From DASYHS01 sp035998295 (GTDB taxonomy: Bacteria > Pseudomonadota > Alphaproteobacteria > Azospirillales > Azospirillaceae), in NCBI RefSeq assembly GCF_035998295.1, contig NZ_DASYHS010000216.1:1-64000 (forward strand): 64,000 bases of DNA, written 5' to 3'. Positions within the stretch are counted from its first letter, which is position 1. Every line of letters starts with the position of its first letter. Shown here piece by piece: positions 50,727 through 57,945 of this stretch. The notes under the pieces are model-generated. The model was not told the DNA's origin. It did no database searches and saw nothing but the letters and a program-made list of their open reading frames with translations. Both the position numbers and the translations under genes were made by a program.

Positions 50727-52142
50727 TCAGTCCCCCGGTTCGAAGGATTCGACCGTCTTCGACATAGGCCGCATCGGGCGTCCCGCCACCTGTGCCGCCT
50801 GCGGCTCGAGATAGTGGGAGGGCGGCTTGGGGCCGAGCTGCAGCAGGCGCACGATGTAGTAGGTGCCGGCCGTGAAGATCAGCGCGTAGACGACGAGGAA
50901 CGTCACCAACGACACCAGCGCCGCCGCACCGGTCAGCGACGGCGTCACGCCGTCCGCGGTCGGCAGCAGGCCGTAGACGATCCAGGGCTGGCGCCCGACC
51001 TCGGTCGTGATCCAGCCGGCGATGATGGCGACGAACCCGATCGGCGTCGTCACCACCAGGAGGCGGTGGAACCAGGTAGCCTCGTAAAGCCGCCCGCGCA
51101 GGCGCAGCACGACATGGGTCACGGCGATCACCAGCATCAGCAGGCCCAGCCCGACCATGATCCGGAACGTCCAGAAGATGAGCGGCACGTAGGGCCGCTC
51201 CTCCGCCGGCACGTCGAGCAGGCCGGGCACCTCGCCGGTCAGGCTGTGGGTCAGGATCAGGCTCGACAGCTCGGGTATCCCGACCTCCCAGTGGTTGGTC
51301 TCCGCCTCCATGTCGGGAAGCGCGAACAGGATCAGCGGCGCGCCGGCCCCACCCTCCCAGTGGCCCTCCATCGCCGCGACCTTGGTCGGCTGATGCTCCA
51401 GCGTGTTGAGCCCGTGCAGATCGCCGAGCACGATCTGCAGCGGGGCGAGGACGGTGATCAGGCCCAGGCTCATGCCGAGACCGATGCGCGCATGCTCGAC
51501 GTGGCGGTACTTCAGCAGGAACCAGGCCGAGATGCCGGCGACCACGAAGCCCGTGGTCAGGAAGGCCGCCGTCACCATGTGCGAGAAGCGGTAGGGGAAG
51601 GAGGGGTTGAAGACGACCTCCCACCAGTCCGAGACCCGGAACCGCCCGTCCTCGCCGAGTTCGGCGCCAGCCGGCGTGTGCATCCAGGAGTTCGCCGACA
51701 GGATCCAGAACGCCGAGATCACGGTGCCGAGCGCCACCAGGAAGGCGGCCGTGAAATGGATGCCCTTCGGCACCCGGTCGCGTCCGAACAGCAGGATGCC
51801 GAGGAAGGCCGCCTCCAGGAAGAAGGCCGTCACGACCTCGTACTGGATCAGCGGGCCCAGCACGAAGCCTGTCGCGTCCGCGAACACGCTCCAGTTCGTG
51901 CCGAACTGGTAGGTCATCACGATTCCGGAGACGACGCCCATGCCGAAGGAGATCGCGAAGATCTTGGTCCAGAACTCCGATAGCGAGCGGTAGATCGCCC
52001 CACCCCTCAGCCACAGCGCCTCCAGCGCCACGATCCAGCACGCAAGGCCGATCGTGAAGGCGGGAAACAGGATGTGGAACGAGATGGTGAAGGCGAACTG
52101 GATACGCGAAAGCATCAGCGGGTCCAGGTCCACGACGGCCAC
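50727..52142 (-). CDS. cydA: Cytochrome bd-type quinol oxidase subunit I (CydA/CioA)
   Basis: A 471-residue quinol oxidase catalytic subunit carrying hemes b558, b595 and d. Expected ligands are present: His23 (ISFHILFP), Glu102 and Glu110 (YEVVTAFFLEA), His188 (YRFSHMV) and Met329 (FRIMVG), and the GWITTEVGRQPW motif is at 376-387. The quinol-binding Q-loop is short, as in cyanide-insensitive oxidases (CioA), rather than E. coli CydA. It is divergent from the MarR fusion across a 192-base gap. No CydDC genes are nearby. Confidence 0.95.
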   Translation of the reverse strand: MAVVDLDPLMLSRIQFAFTISFHILFPAFTIGLACWIVALEALWLRGGAIYRSLSEFWTKIFAISFGMGVVSGIVMTYQFGTNWSVFADATGFVLGPLIQYEVVTAFFLEAAFLGILLFGRDRVPKGIHFTAAFLVALGTVISAFWILSANSWMHTPAGAELGEDGRFRVSDWWEVVFNPSFPYRFSHMVTAAFLTTGFVVAGISAWFLLKYRHVEHARIGLGMSLGLITVLAPLQIVLGDLHGLNTLEHQPTKVAAMEGHWEGGAGAPLILFALPDMEAETNHWEVGIPELSSLILTHSLTGEVPGLLDVPAEERPYVPLIFWTFRIMVGLGLLMLVIAVTHVVLRLRGRLYEATWFHRLLVVTTPIGFVAIIAGWITTEVGRQPWIVYGLLPTADGVTPSLTGAAALVSLVTFLVVYALIFTAGTYYIVRLLQLGPKPPSHYLEPQAAQVAGRPMRPMSKTVESFEPGD

Positions 52143-52278
52143 TCCCCGGGCTGCGGAATCGCGGAAACCGACCAGGGTGGGCGGCTTCCGAGGCTTGAAA
52201 CCCCTGGCAGGAAGTATGGTTGCCGGCCGGGCAGCGGGAAAGCCCGCCGGGCCGCGGCATCGGGACGCGGCGAACAGA

Positions 52279-52310
52279 TAGTTGACTAAGGCAGTTAATT
52301 TAGTTGACTA
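52279..52310. promoter_or_regulatory. Direct repeats TAGTTGACTA, putative MarR operator
   Basis: TAGTTGACTA occurs at 52279-52288 and 52301-52310, 22 bases apart (two helical turns), with the related GCAGTTAA in between, in a locally AT-rich stretch. They are just upstream of the MarR-GNAT start, so autoregulation by the MarR half is likely. The Shine-Dalgarno GGGAGG follows. Confidence 0.6.
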
Positions 52311-52334
52311 TGTCATCGATATTGGGAGGAACAG

Positions 52335-53264
52335 ATGACGGAAGTCGACGTCGAGGGCCGGATCGCGGACGTCCGCCGCTTCAACCGCTTCTACACGCGC
52401 CAGATCGGCGTGCTCCACGAGGGGCTGCTGAAGAGCCCCTACTCGCTGACCGAAAGCCGCGTCCTGTACGAACTCGCGCATCGCGACGGGCTGAACGCGG
52501 CCGGGCTGGCGAAGGATCTCGGGCTGGATGCCGGCTATCTCAGCCGCATGCTGCGCGCGTTCGAGCGCCAAGGCCTGGTGACGCGCGTGCCCTCGCCGAA
52601 CGACGCCCGCCAGATGCTGCTGTCCCTGACGGCGGCGGGCCGTGTGGCCTTCGGCGAGTTGAACGCCCGCTCGCATGAAGAGGTCGCCGCCTTGCTGGCC
52701 GGCCTTCCCGAAGCGGACCGGCGGCGCCTGACGGAGGCGATGCGCACGATCGAGGAGGTCCTGGGCGACCGCGCCGCAGTCCCCGAGCCTTACGTGCTGC
52801 GGCCTCATCGGCCAGGCGACATGGGCTGGGTGATCCACCGCCAGGCCGTGCTCTACGCGCTCGAATACGGCTGGGACGAGCGGTTCGAGGCGCTGGTCGC
52901 GGAGATCGCGGCCAAGTTCGTCCAGAACCTCGACCCGCGGCGCGAACGCTGCTGGATCGCGGAGAAGGACGGCGAGACCATCGGTTCCGTGTTCCTGGTC
53001 CGCCACTCGGACGAGGTCGCGAAGCTGCGCATGCTGTATGTCGAGCCTGCCGCCAGGGGCCTCGGCGTCGGCCGCCGGCTGGTCGAGGAATGCATCCGCT
53101 TCGCGCGGCTCGCGGGCTATCGGAAGATCACCTTGTGGACGAACGACGTGCTCGTCGCCGCGCGCCGGATCTACGAGGCGACGGGCTTCCGCCTCGTCGA
53201 GGAGGAGAGGCACCACAGCTTCGGCCACGACCTCATGGCGCAGACCTGGGAACGCGACCTGTGA
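52335..53264 (+). CDS. MarR-GNAT fusion: regulator with acetyltransferase domain
   Basis: A 309-residue two-domain protein. Residues 1-145 are a MarR winged helix: SPYSLTESRVLYELAHRDGLNAAGLAKDLGLDAGYLSRMLRAFERQGLVTR, wing SPNDARQ. Residues about 155-309 are a GNAT domain: CWIAEKDGETIGSVFL and LRMLYVEPAARGLGVGRRLVEECI (acetyl-CoA loop RGLGVGRR), ending RRIYEATGFRLVEEERHH. Such fusions are known in proteobacteria and may acetylate a small toxic amine. Stop overlaps the EamA start by 4 bases. Confidence 0.92.
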   Translation: MTEVDVEGRIADVRRFNRFYTRQIGVLHEGLLKSPYSLTESRVLYELAHRDGLNAAGLAKDLGLDAGYLSRMLRAFERQGLVTRVPSPNDARQMLLSLTAAGRVAFGELNARSHEEVAALLAGLPEADRRRLTEAMRTIEEVLGDRAAVPEPYVLRPHRPGDMGWVIHRQAVLYALEYGWDERFEALVAEIAAKFVQNLDPRRERCWIAEKDGETIGSVFLVRHSDEVAKLRMLYVEPAARGLGVGRRLVEECIRFARLAGYRKITLWTNDVLVAARRIYEATGFRLVEEERHHSFGHDLMAQTWERDL

Positions 53265-54145
53265 GCGGCGCCGCGGCGCTGGCGGGGGCCGTCACCGGCA
53301 TCCAGGTCGGCGCCGCCATGGTCGCGACGCGCTTCGTCCTCGACCAGACGGGGCCGGCGTCCCTGGCCCTGCTGCGCTACGCGATCGGTGCGCTCGTCCT
53401 GCTGCCGGTCCTGCTCGCGACGGCGCGGGTCCGAATCGCCGGCCGCGACCTGCTGCCGATCGCCCTGCTGGGCGTCGGGCAGTTCGGCGTCCTGATCGCG
53501 CTGTTGAACCTCGGCCTGCAGACCGTCCCAGCGGGCCGTGCCGCCCTCCTGTTCTCGACGATGCCGCTGCTGACCCTGGTGCTGGCCGTCGCCGCCGGGC
53601 GCGAGAGCCCTTCGGTGCCAAAAGTGACGGGCGTCCTGCTGACCCTCCTCGGCGTGGCGCTGGCGCTGGGCGAGGGGGCTTTCACGGGCGGGCCGGGGTG
53701 GGCGGGCGAGGCGGCGATCCTCGCCAGCGCCTCGTGCGGGGCTGCGTGCACGATCCTCTACCGCCCCTATCTCGGCCGGTACCCGGCGCTGCCGGTGGGC
53801 GTCCTGGCCATGCTGGCCTCGATCGCGTTCCTCGCCATGCCGGCCGCGGCCGAGGGGTTCTTCGCGGCGGTCCCCGGCTTCACGGCCGCGGGCTGGCTCG
53901 CCGTCGCCTTCATCGGGATCAGCAGCGGCGCCTGCTTCTGGCTGTGGCTGTGGGCGCTCGGGCGGGCGACGCCGACGCGGGTGGCGGTGTTCCTGACGTT
54001 GAGCCCCGTCGCGGCTTCGGTGCTCGGCGGGGCGCTCCTGGGCGAGGCGGTATCGCCGGCGCTCGCCGCAGGCGTCGCCTGCGTGGCGCTCGGCATCTGG
54101 TTCGCGCACCGGCCGCTTCCCGAGGGGCGACCGGTGCGCGGGTGA
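53261..54145 (+). CDS. EamA-family (DMT) transporter
   Basis: A 294-residue inner-membrane protein with ten predicted helices: two EamA halves (about 1-135 and 148-285), with GAAMVATRFVLDQTGPASLALLRYAIGALVLLPV in the first and GISSGACFWLWLWALGRATPTRVAVFLTLSPVAA in the second. Start is GTG, overlapping the MarR-GNAT stop (GTGA), so the two are coupled and this exporter may be its regulated partner. Substrate unknown. Confidence 0.88.
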   Translation: MSGAAALAGAVTGIQVGAAMVATRFVLDQTGPASLALLRYAIGALVLLPVLLATARVRIAGRDLLPIALLGVGQFGVLIALLNLGLQTVPAGRAALLFSTMPLLTLVLAVAAGRESPSVPKVTGVLLTLLGVALALGEGAFTGGPGWAGEAAILASASCGAACTILYRPYLGRYPALPVGVLAMLASIAFLAMPAAAEGFFAAVPGFTAAGWLAVAFIGISSGACFWLWLWALGRATPTRVAVFLTLSPVAASVLGGALLGEAVSPALAAGVACVALGIWFAHRPLPEGRPVRG

Positions 54146-54175
54146 CGGCGCCGGAGGACGGCGGGCGGGAGGGAC

Positions 54176-54200
54176 GGGCTCGCAGGGTGCGGTCGAGCCC
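54176..54200. terminator. Possible bidirectional terminator hairpin
   Basis: GGGCTCG (54176-54182) pairs with CGAGCCC (54194-54200) around an 11-base loop between the convergent EamA and CmlA-like genes. No T-run follows on either strand, so termination would be weak or factor-assisted. Confidence 0.35.
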
Positions 54201-54223
54201 GGTCCCGGTTCGCTAGGCTCCGG

Positions 54224-55426
54224 CTATCCGACCGCCGGCCGCCGTGCTTGCAGGCGCCTCATGGCGACCAGCGTGACCAGCGCCATGACCGAGGAGTAGC
54301 CCACCAGCGGCCAGGCGGTGTCGCCCCCGAGCAGGACGACCATCAGCGTGCCGACGGTGCCGACGACGAGGCTCTGGATACAGAAGTAGAGGGCGACCGC
54401 CGTTCCGGCGACATGGCCGAATTCCCGGAGCGCGCCGTTCGCCGTCACCGAGGAGGCGAGGACGATCCCGACCGCGGCGACCCACATCGGCGGGACGAAG
54501 GTCCAGAACGACGGGGCCGAGACCAGGTGTCCGACCGCCAGGAGCACGGCACCGAGAAGCAACGTCGCCATCCCCCGGGCGAGGCTGCCCGCGACGCCCC
54601 AGGTCGTGACGAACCGTTTCACGAAGCGGGTAGTCAGGATCATCGCGAGTGCGACCGTCGAGAAGGCGAGGCTGAAGCCGATCTCGGAGAAGCCCGCATG
54701 CCCGACGAGCACGCGGGGAGCGGTCGAGAAGAAGACGAAGAAGGTTCCCATGGCCGCGCTGAAGCCGAGGGTATAGGTCCAGAACGCGAAGCTGCGCAGG
54801 ATCGGCCGAAAAGCCGTGTGCGCGGGCGGCCCGCCCGTCGCCCGTGTCTCGCGCCATCCCGGCAGGGCATTCAGCACGGCGGCCACCGCCAGGACGCCGA
54901 GCGTGACGAAGACGGCGCGCCATCCGAAACCGTCGGCGATCAGGGCGCCGACGATCGGGCCGAGCGCCGGCACGAAGGCCAGCATCGAACCGAACAGCCC
55001 GTAGATCACGGCACCTTCGGGCCGTTCCGCATAGACGTCGCGGACCGTCGCGAAGGTCGCGACGAGGGCTGCCGACGCTCCCATTGCCTGGAGGAGACGC
55101 AGGAAGACGAACGTGGTGGCGGAGGACGTGCCGGCGAGCAGGAACGAGGCGCCCGCGAACAGGAGGGCGCCGCCGATCAGGACCGGGCGGCGACCGATCC
55201 GGTCGGAAACCGGGCCGAAGACGATCTGGCCGAGGCCGAGCACGACCATGTACAGGCTCAGCGTCAGCTGGACGACCGCCGGCGAGGTATCGAGGATTCC
55301 GGGCATTGCCGGAACGACGGGAAGGTAAATGTCCATGGCCAGCGAGGCCAGGATGTCGAAAGGAGCCATCAGCAGGAGCGCTGCCGGCAGGGAATGGTCC
55401 CAGCCGAGGGGCCTTGAATGAGGCAT
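54224..55426 (-). CDS. cml: CmlA/FloR-like chloramphenicol-type efflux MFS transporter
   Basis: A 400-residue DHA1 exporter with about 12 helices. It closely parallels CmlA/FloR: LLLMAPFDILASLAMDIYLPVVPAMPG, GQIVFGPVSDRIGRRPVLIGG (motif A), RLLQAMGASAALVATFATVRD, GSMLAFVPALGPIVGAL (motif C) and NGALREFGHVAGTAVALYF. Resistance to phenicols is a reasonable guess from the family, not proven. Start chosen at MPHSRPLG; a longer reading is possible. Downstream of the LysR gene in the same direction but 243 bases apart. Confidence 0.82.
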   Translation of the reverse strand: MPHSRPLGWDHSLPAALLLMAPFDILASLAMDIYLPVVPAMPGILDTSPAVVQLTLSLYMVVLGLGQIVFGPVSDRIGRRPVLIGGALLFAGASFLLAGTSSATTFVFLRLLQAMGASAALVATFATVRDVYAERPEGAVIYGLFGSMLAFVPALGPIVGALIADGFGWRAVFVTLGVLAVAAVLNALPGWRETRATGGPPAHTAFRPILRSFAFWTYTLGFSAAMGTFFVFFSTAPRVLVGHAGFSEIGFSLAFSTVALAMILTTRFVKRFVTTWGVAGSLARGMATLLLGAVLLAVGHLVSAPSFWTFVPPMWVAAVGIVLASSVTANGALREFGHVAGTAVALYFCIQSLVVGTVGTLMVVLLGGDTAWPLVGYSSVMALVTLVAMRRLQARRPAVG

Positions 55427-55507
55427 GATTGGGCATCCGCTCAAATGGTCTGCATTTGGCGGCGATCTGCCTTCACCATTGGAATCCGGATGTGAGGGGA
55501 CAGACGG

Positions 55508-55536
55508 CCGCAACAACGATCGAAGCGTCGTTGCGG
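55508..55536. repeat. Inverted repeat upstream of the CmlA-like gene
   Basis: CCGCAAC and GTTGCGG, 7 bp each, bracket a partly paired 15-base interior in a 29-base hairpin. It lies in the 243-base gap between the CmlA-like start (82 bases away) and the LysR stop; it is too far from the start codon to act as a cmlA-type translational attenuator. The rest of the gap shows no gene. Confidence 0.4.
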
Positions 55537-55669
55537 CTTACTCGTCTGCCGACTTGCCGGCTCCCATGTCACACCCCACGAATGGCTTCGCCCGCACTCT
55601 CTCGCGGTGCGGGCCGACCTGTATCAGCGCAGGACCGGTCTGGCAACCCCATGGACCGCGACCGGATGC

Positions 55670-56575
55670 TCAGGCCAGCCTCGCCGTTTCCGCGAGATAG
55701 TCGATGAAGGCCCGCACGCGGGCGGGCAGGTGCCCTCCCTGGCCCAGGAAGACGGCGTGCACCTCCTGGACGTCGCCGGGGTTCAGGTCTTCGAGGACCG
55801 GCACCAGCCGGCCGGCCTCGATGTCGGGGCCGATATGGAACAGGGCGAGCCGGGCGAGCCCGATGCCGGCCAGCGCCAGCCGGCGGGCGGTCTCTCCGTC
55901 GCCGACCTGGACGCTGCCTTGCGCGGGCACGGTCCTGACGCCGCCTTCCTGGCGGAACGGCCATTCCTCGAAGCTGCGGGCGAAGTTGAAGCCGATCCGG
56001 TCGTGGCTCTCGACCTCCTCCACGGTCCGCGGGATGCCGCGCCGCGCGAGGTAGCCGGGCGCGCCCACCACCGCCATGGCGCTTGCGCCGAGCTTGCGCG
56101 CGACCAGCCCCGAGGCGCGCAGCGGGCCGACCCGGATCGCGACGTCGGCCCGCTCCTCCAGCAGGTCGACCACGCGGTCGGTCAGCACGAGGTCGAGCGT
56201 CACCCCGGGATGGCGCGCCAGGAAATCGGGTACCAGCGGCAGCAGGCGGTGCAGGCCGAACGGGACGTTGGCGTTGACGCGCAACCGGCCGCGGGGTTCC
56301 GCACCGGCCGCCGCCTCGCGCTCCGCCTCCTCGATGTCGGCCAGGACCTGGATGCAGCGCCCGTAGAAGGCGGAGCCCTCCGGCGTCAACTGCAGCCTGC
56401 GCGTGGAGCGGTTGACGAGGCGCGTGCCGAGCCGGGTTTCCAGGCGGCCGACCAGCTTGCTGACCGCCGAGGGCGTCAGGCGCAGCGAGCGGGCGGCAGC
56501 CGAAAAGCCTCCCTGCTCCACGACCCGGGCGAACACCTCCATCTCCCCGGACCGGTTCGTCTCCAGCCGCGCCAT
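55670..56575 (-). CDS. LysR-family transcriptional regulator
   Basis: A 301-residue LTTR: MARLETNRSGEMEVFARVVEQGGFSAAARSLRLTPSAVSKLVGRLETRLGTRLVNR is the winged HTH (about 10-70), followed by the LysR substrate domain with LRVNANVPFGLHRLLPLVPDFLARHPGVTLDL. The start giving MARLET is preferred over an upstream ATG because GAGGTG lies 9 bases before it and family members start there. Divergent from the aldo-keto reductase, its likely target. Confidence 0.9.
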   Translation of the reverse strand: MARLETNRSGEMEVFARVVEQGGFSAAARSLRLTPSAVSKLVGRLETRLGTRLVNRSTRRLQLTPEGSAFYGRCIQVLADIEEAEREAAAGAEPRGRLRVNANVPFGLHRLLPLVPDFLARHPGVTLDLVLTDRVVDLLEERADVAIRVGPLRASGLVARKLGASAMAVVGAPGYLARRGIPRTVEEVESHDRIGFNFARSFEEWPFRQEGGVRTVPAQGSVQVGDGETARRLALAGIGLARLALFHIGPDIEAGRLVPVLEDLNPGDVQEVHAVFLGQGGHLPARVRAFIDYLAETARLA

Positions 56576-56577
56576 TT

Positions 56578-56623
56578 GTGAATTCACCTCATCCATGATG
56601 TGACCGGCGGCACTCTAATTCAC
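56578..56623. promoter_or_regulatory. LysR-type operator candidate between LysR and AKR genes
   Basis: GTGAATTCAC at 56578-56587 is a perfect palindrome immediately upstream of the LysR start; AATTCAC recurs at 56617-56623, 39 bases further on toward the aldo-keto reductase. The arrangement fits LTTR binding at a recognition and an activation site in a divergent promoter. Confidence 0.5.
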
Positions 56624-56677
56624 ATCAAGGGCCAGCGCCATTTCGGGGCGGTATCGGAACGCATCGAGGGTTCGACC

Positions 56678-57712
56678 ATGGAATACAAGAATTTGGGCGC
56701 ATCGGGATTGAAGGTCCCGGTCCTGAGCTTCGGCGCGGGCACCTTCGGCGGCCGCGGGCCGCTGTTCGGGGCCTGGGGCGACACGGACGTCGCCGGGGCG
56801 CGGCGGATGATCGACATCTGCCTGGAGGCCGGCCTCACGATGTTCGATACCGCGGACGTCTATTCGGACGGCGCGTCCGAGGAGGTGCTGGGCCGGGCGA
56901 TCGAGGGCAGGCGGGACCGGGTTATCCTGTCCACGAAGGCGGGATTGCCGACGGGCGACGGCCCGGGCGACGCCGGGACGTCGCGCAGCCGCCTGATCCG
57001 GGCCTGCGAGGCGGCGCTGAGACGTCTGGGGACGGACTACATCGACCTGTTCCAGCTCCATGCCTTCGATGCCTCGACCCCGGTCGAGGAGGTGTTGTCG
57101 ACGCTCGACGATCTCGTGCGCGCCGGCAAGATCCGCTATGTCGGCGTCTCGAACTTCTCCGGCTGGCAACTGATGAAATCGCTGGCCGTCGCCGACCGCC
57201 ACGGCTATCCGCGCTACGTTGCGAACCAAGCCTACTATTCGCTGATCGGCCGGGACTACGAGTGGGAGCTGATGCCGCTCGGCCTCGACCAGGGAGTGGG
57301 CGCGGTCGTCTGGAGCCCGCTGGGCTGGGGCCGGCTGACCGGCAAGGTACGCCGGGGCCAGCCGCTGCCCGAGGTCAGCCGCCTGCACCAGACCGCCGAT
57401 CTGGGGCCGCCGGTGGACGACGAGCGCCTGTTCCGCGTGGTCGACGCCCTCGACGAGGTGGCGCGGGAGACCGGCAGGACCATCCCGCAGGTCGCGATCA
57501 ACTGGCTGCTCGGACGCCCCTCCGTCTCGACTGTCGTCATCGGCGCGCGCAACGAGGAGCAACTCCGCCAAAACCTCGGTGCCGTCGGATGGACGTTGAC
57601 GCCCGCGCAGACGGCGCGGCTGGACGAAGCCAGCGCGGCGACGGCTGCCTATCCGTACTGGCCTTATCGGCGCCAGGAAGGGTTCGCCCGGCTCAACCCG
57701 CCGTCGGTCTGA
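56678..57712 (+). CDS. Aldo-keto reductase
   Basis: A 344-residue (alpha/beta)8 oxidoreductase. The catalytic tetrad is visible: Asp57 and Tyr62 in MFDTADVYSDG, Lys87 in LSTKAGL and His128 in DLFQLHAFD. The C-terminal SVSTVVIGARNEEQLRQNLGAVGW is the NADPH-binding region of the AKR11/12-like group. Reduces an aldehyde or ketone; substrate unknown. GAGG lies about 10 bases before the ATG. Probably controlled by the divergent LysR. Confidence 0.92.
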   Translation: MEYKNLGASGLKVPVLSFGAGTFGGRGPLFGAWGDTDVAGARRMIDICLEAGLTMFDTADVYSDGASEEVLGRAIEGRRDRVILSTKAGLPTGDGPGDAGTSRSRLIRACEAALRRLGTDYIDLFQLHAFDASTPVEEVLSTLDDLVRAGKIRYVGVSNFSGWQLMKSLAVADRHGYPRYVANQAYYSLIGRDYEWELMPLGLDQGVGAVVWSPLGWGRLTGKVRRGQPLPEVSRLHQTADLGPPVDDERLFRVVDALDEVARETGRTIPQVAINWLLGRPSVSTVVIGARNEEQLRQNLGAVGWTLTPAQTARLDEASAATAAYPYWPYRRQEGFARLNPPSV

Positions 57713-57945
57713 GGCGGAGAAGACGGTGGCATCGACCAACTCCCGATCGGGTCCGCAAGAGACCGGTGCACGCGAATCGATGCCGATCGCCTTCCTCGAC
57801 GTGACGCTTCCCGTTGTTGCACAACCTCATTCAAGAGTATGCGAGCGTCGATAATTTACTCGGGAATTTCTCGGCCTGGATTTTTTCCTGGCAACATCCG
57901 CAAATGTGTATTGTCATTCGGGGAGATCATAAAGAGATTTTCAAT

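Noticed and set aside
57814..57945. Upstream TTG start for the NRPS, adding 44 residues
   Set aside because: The additional peptide does not resemble an adenylation-domain N terminus and lies in the AT-rich promoter-like leader. The ATG at 57946 matches family starts better.
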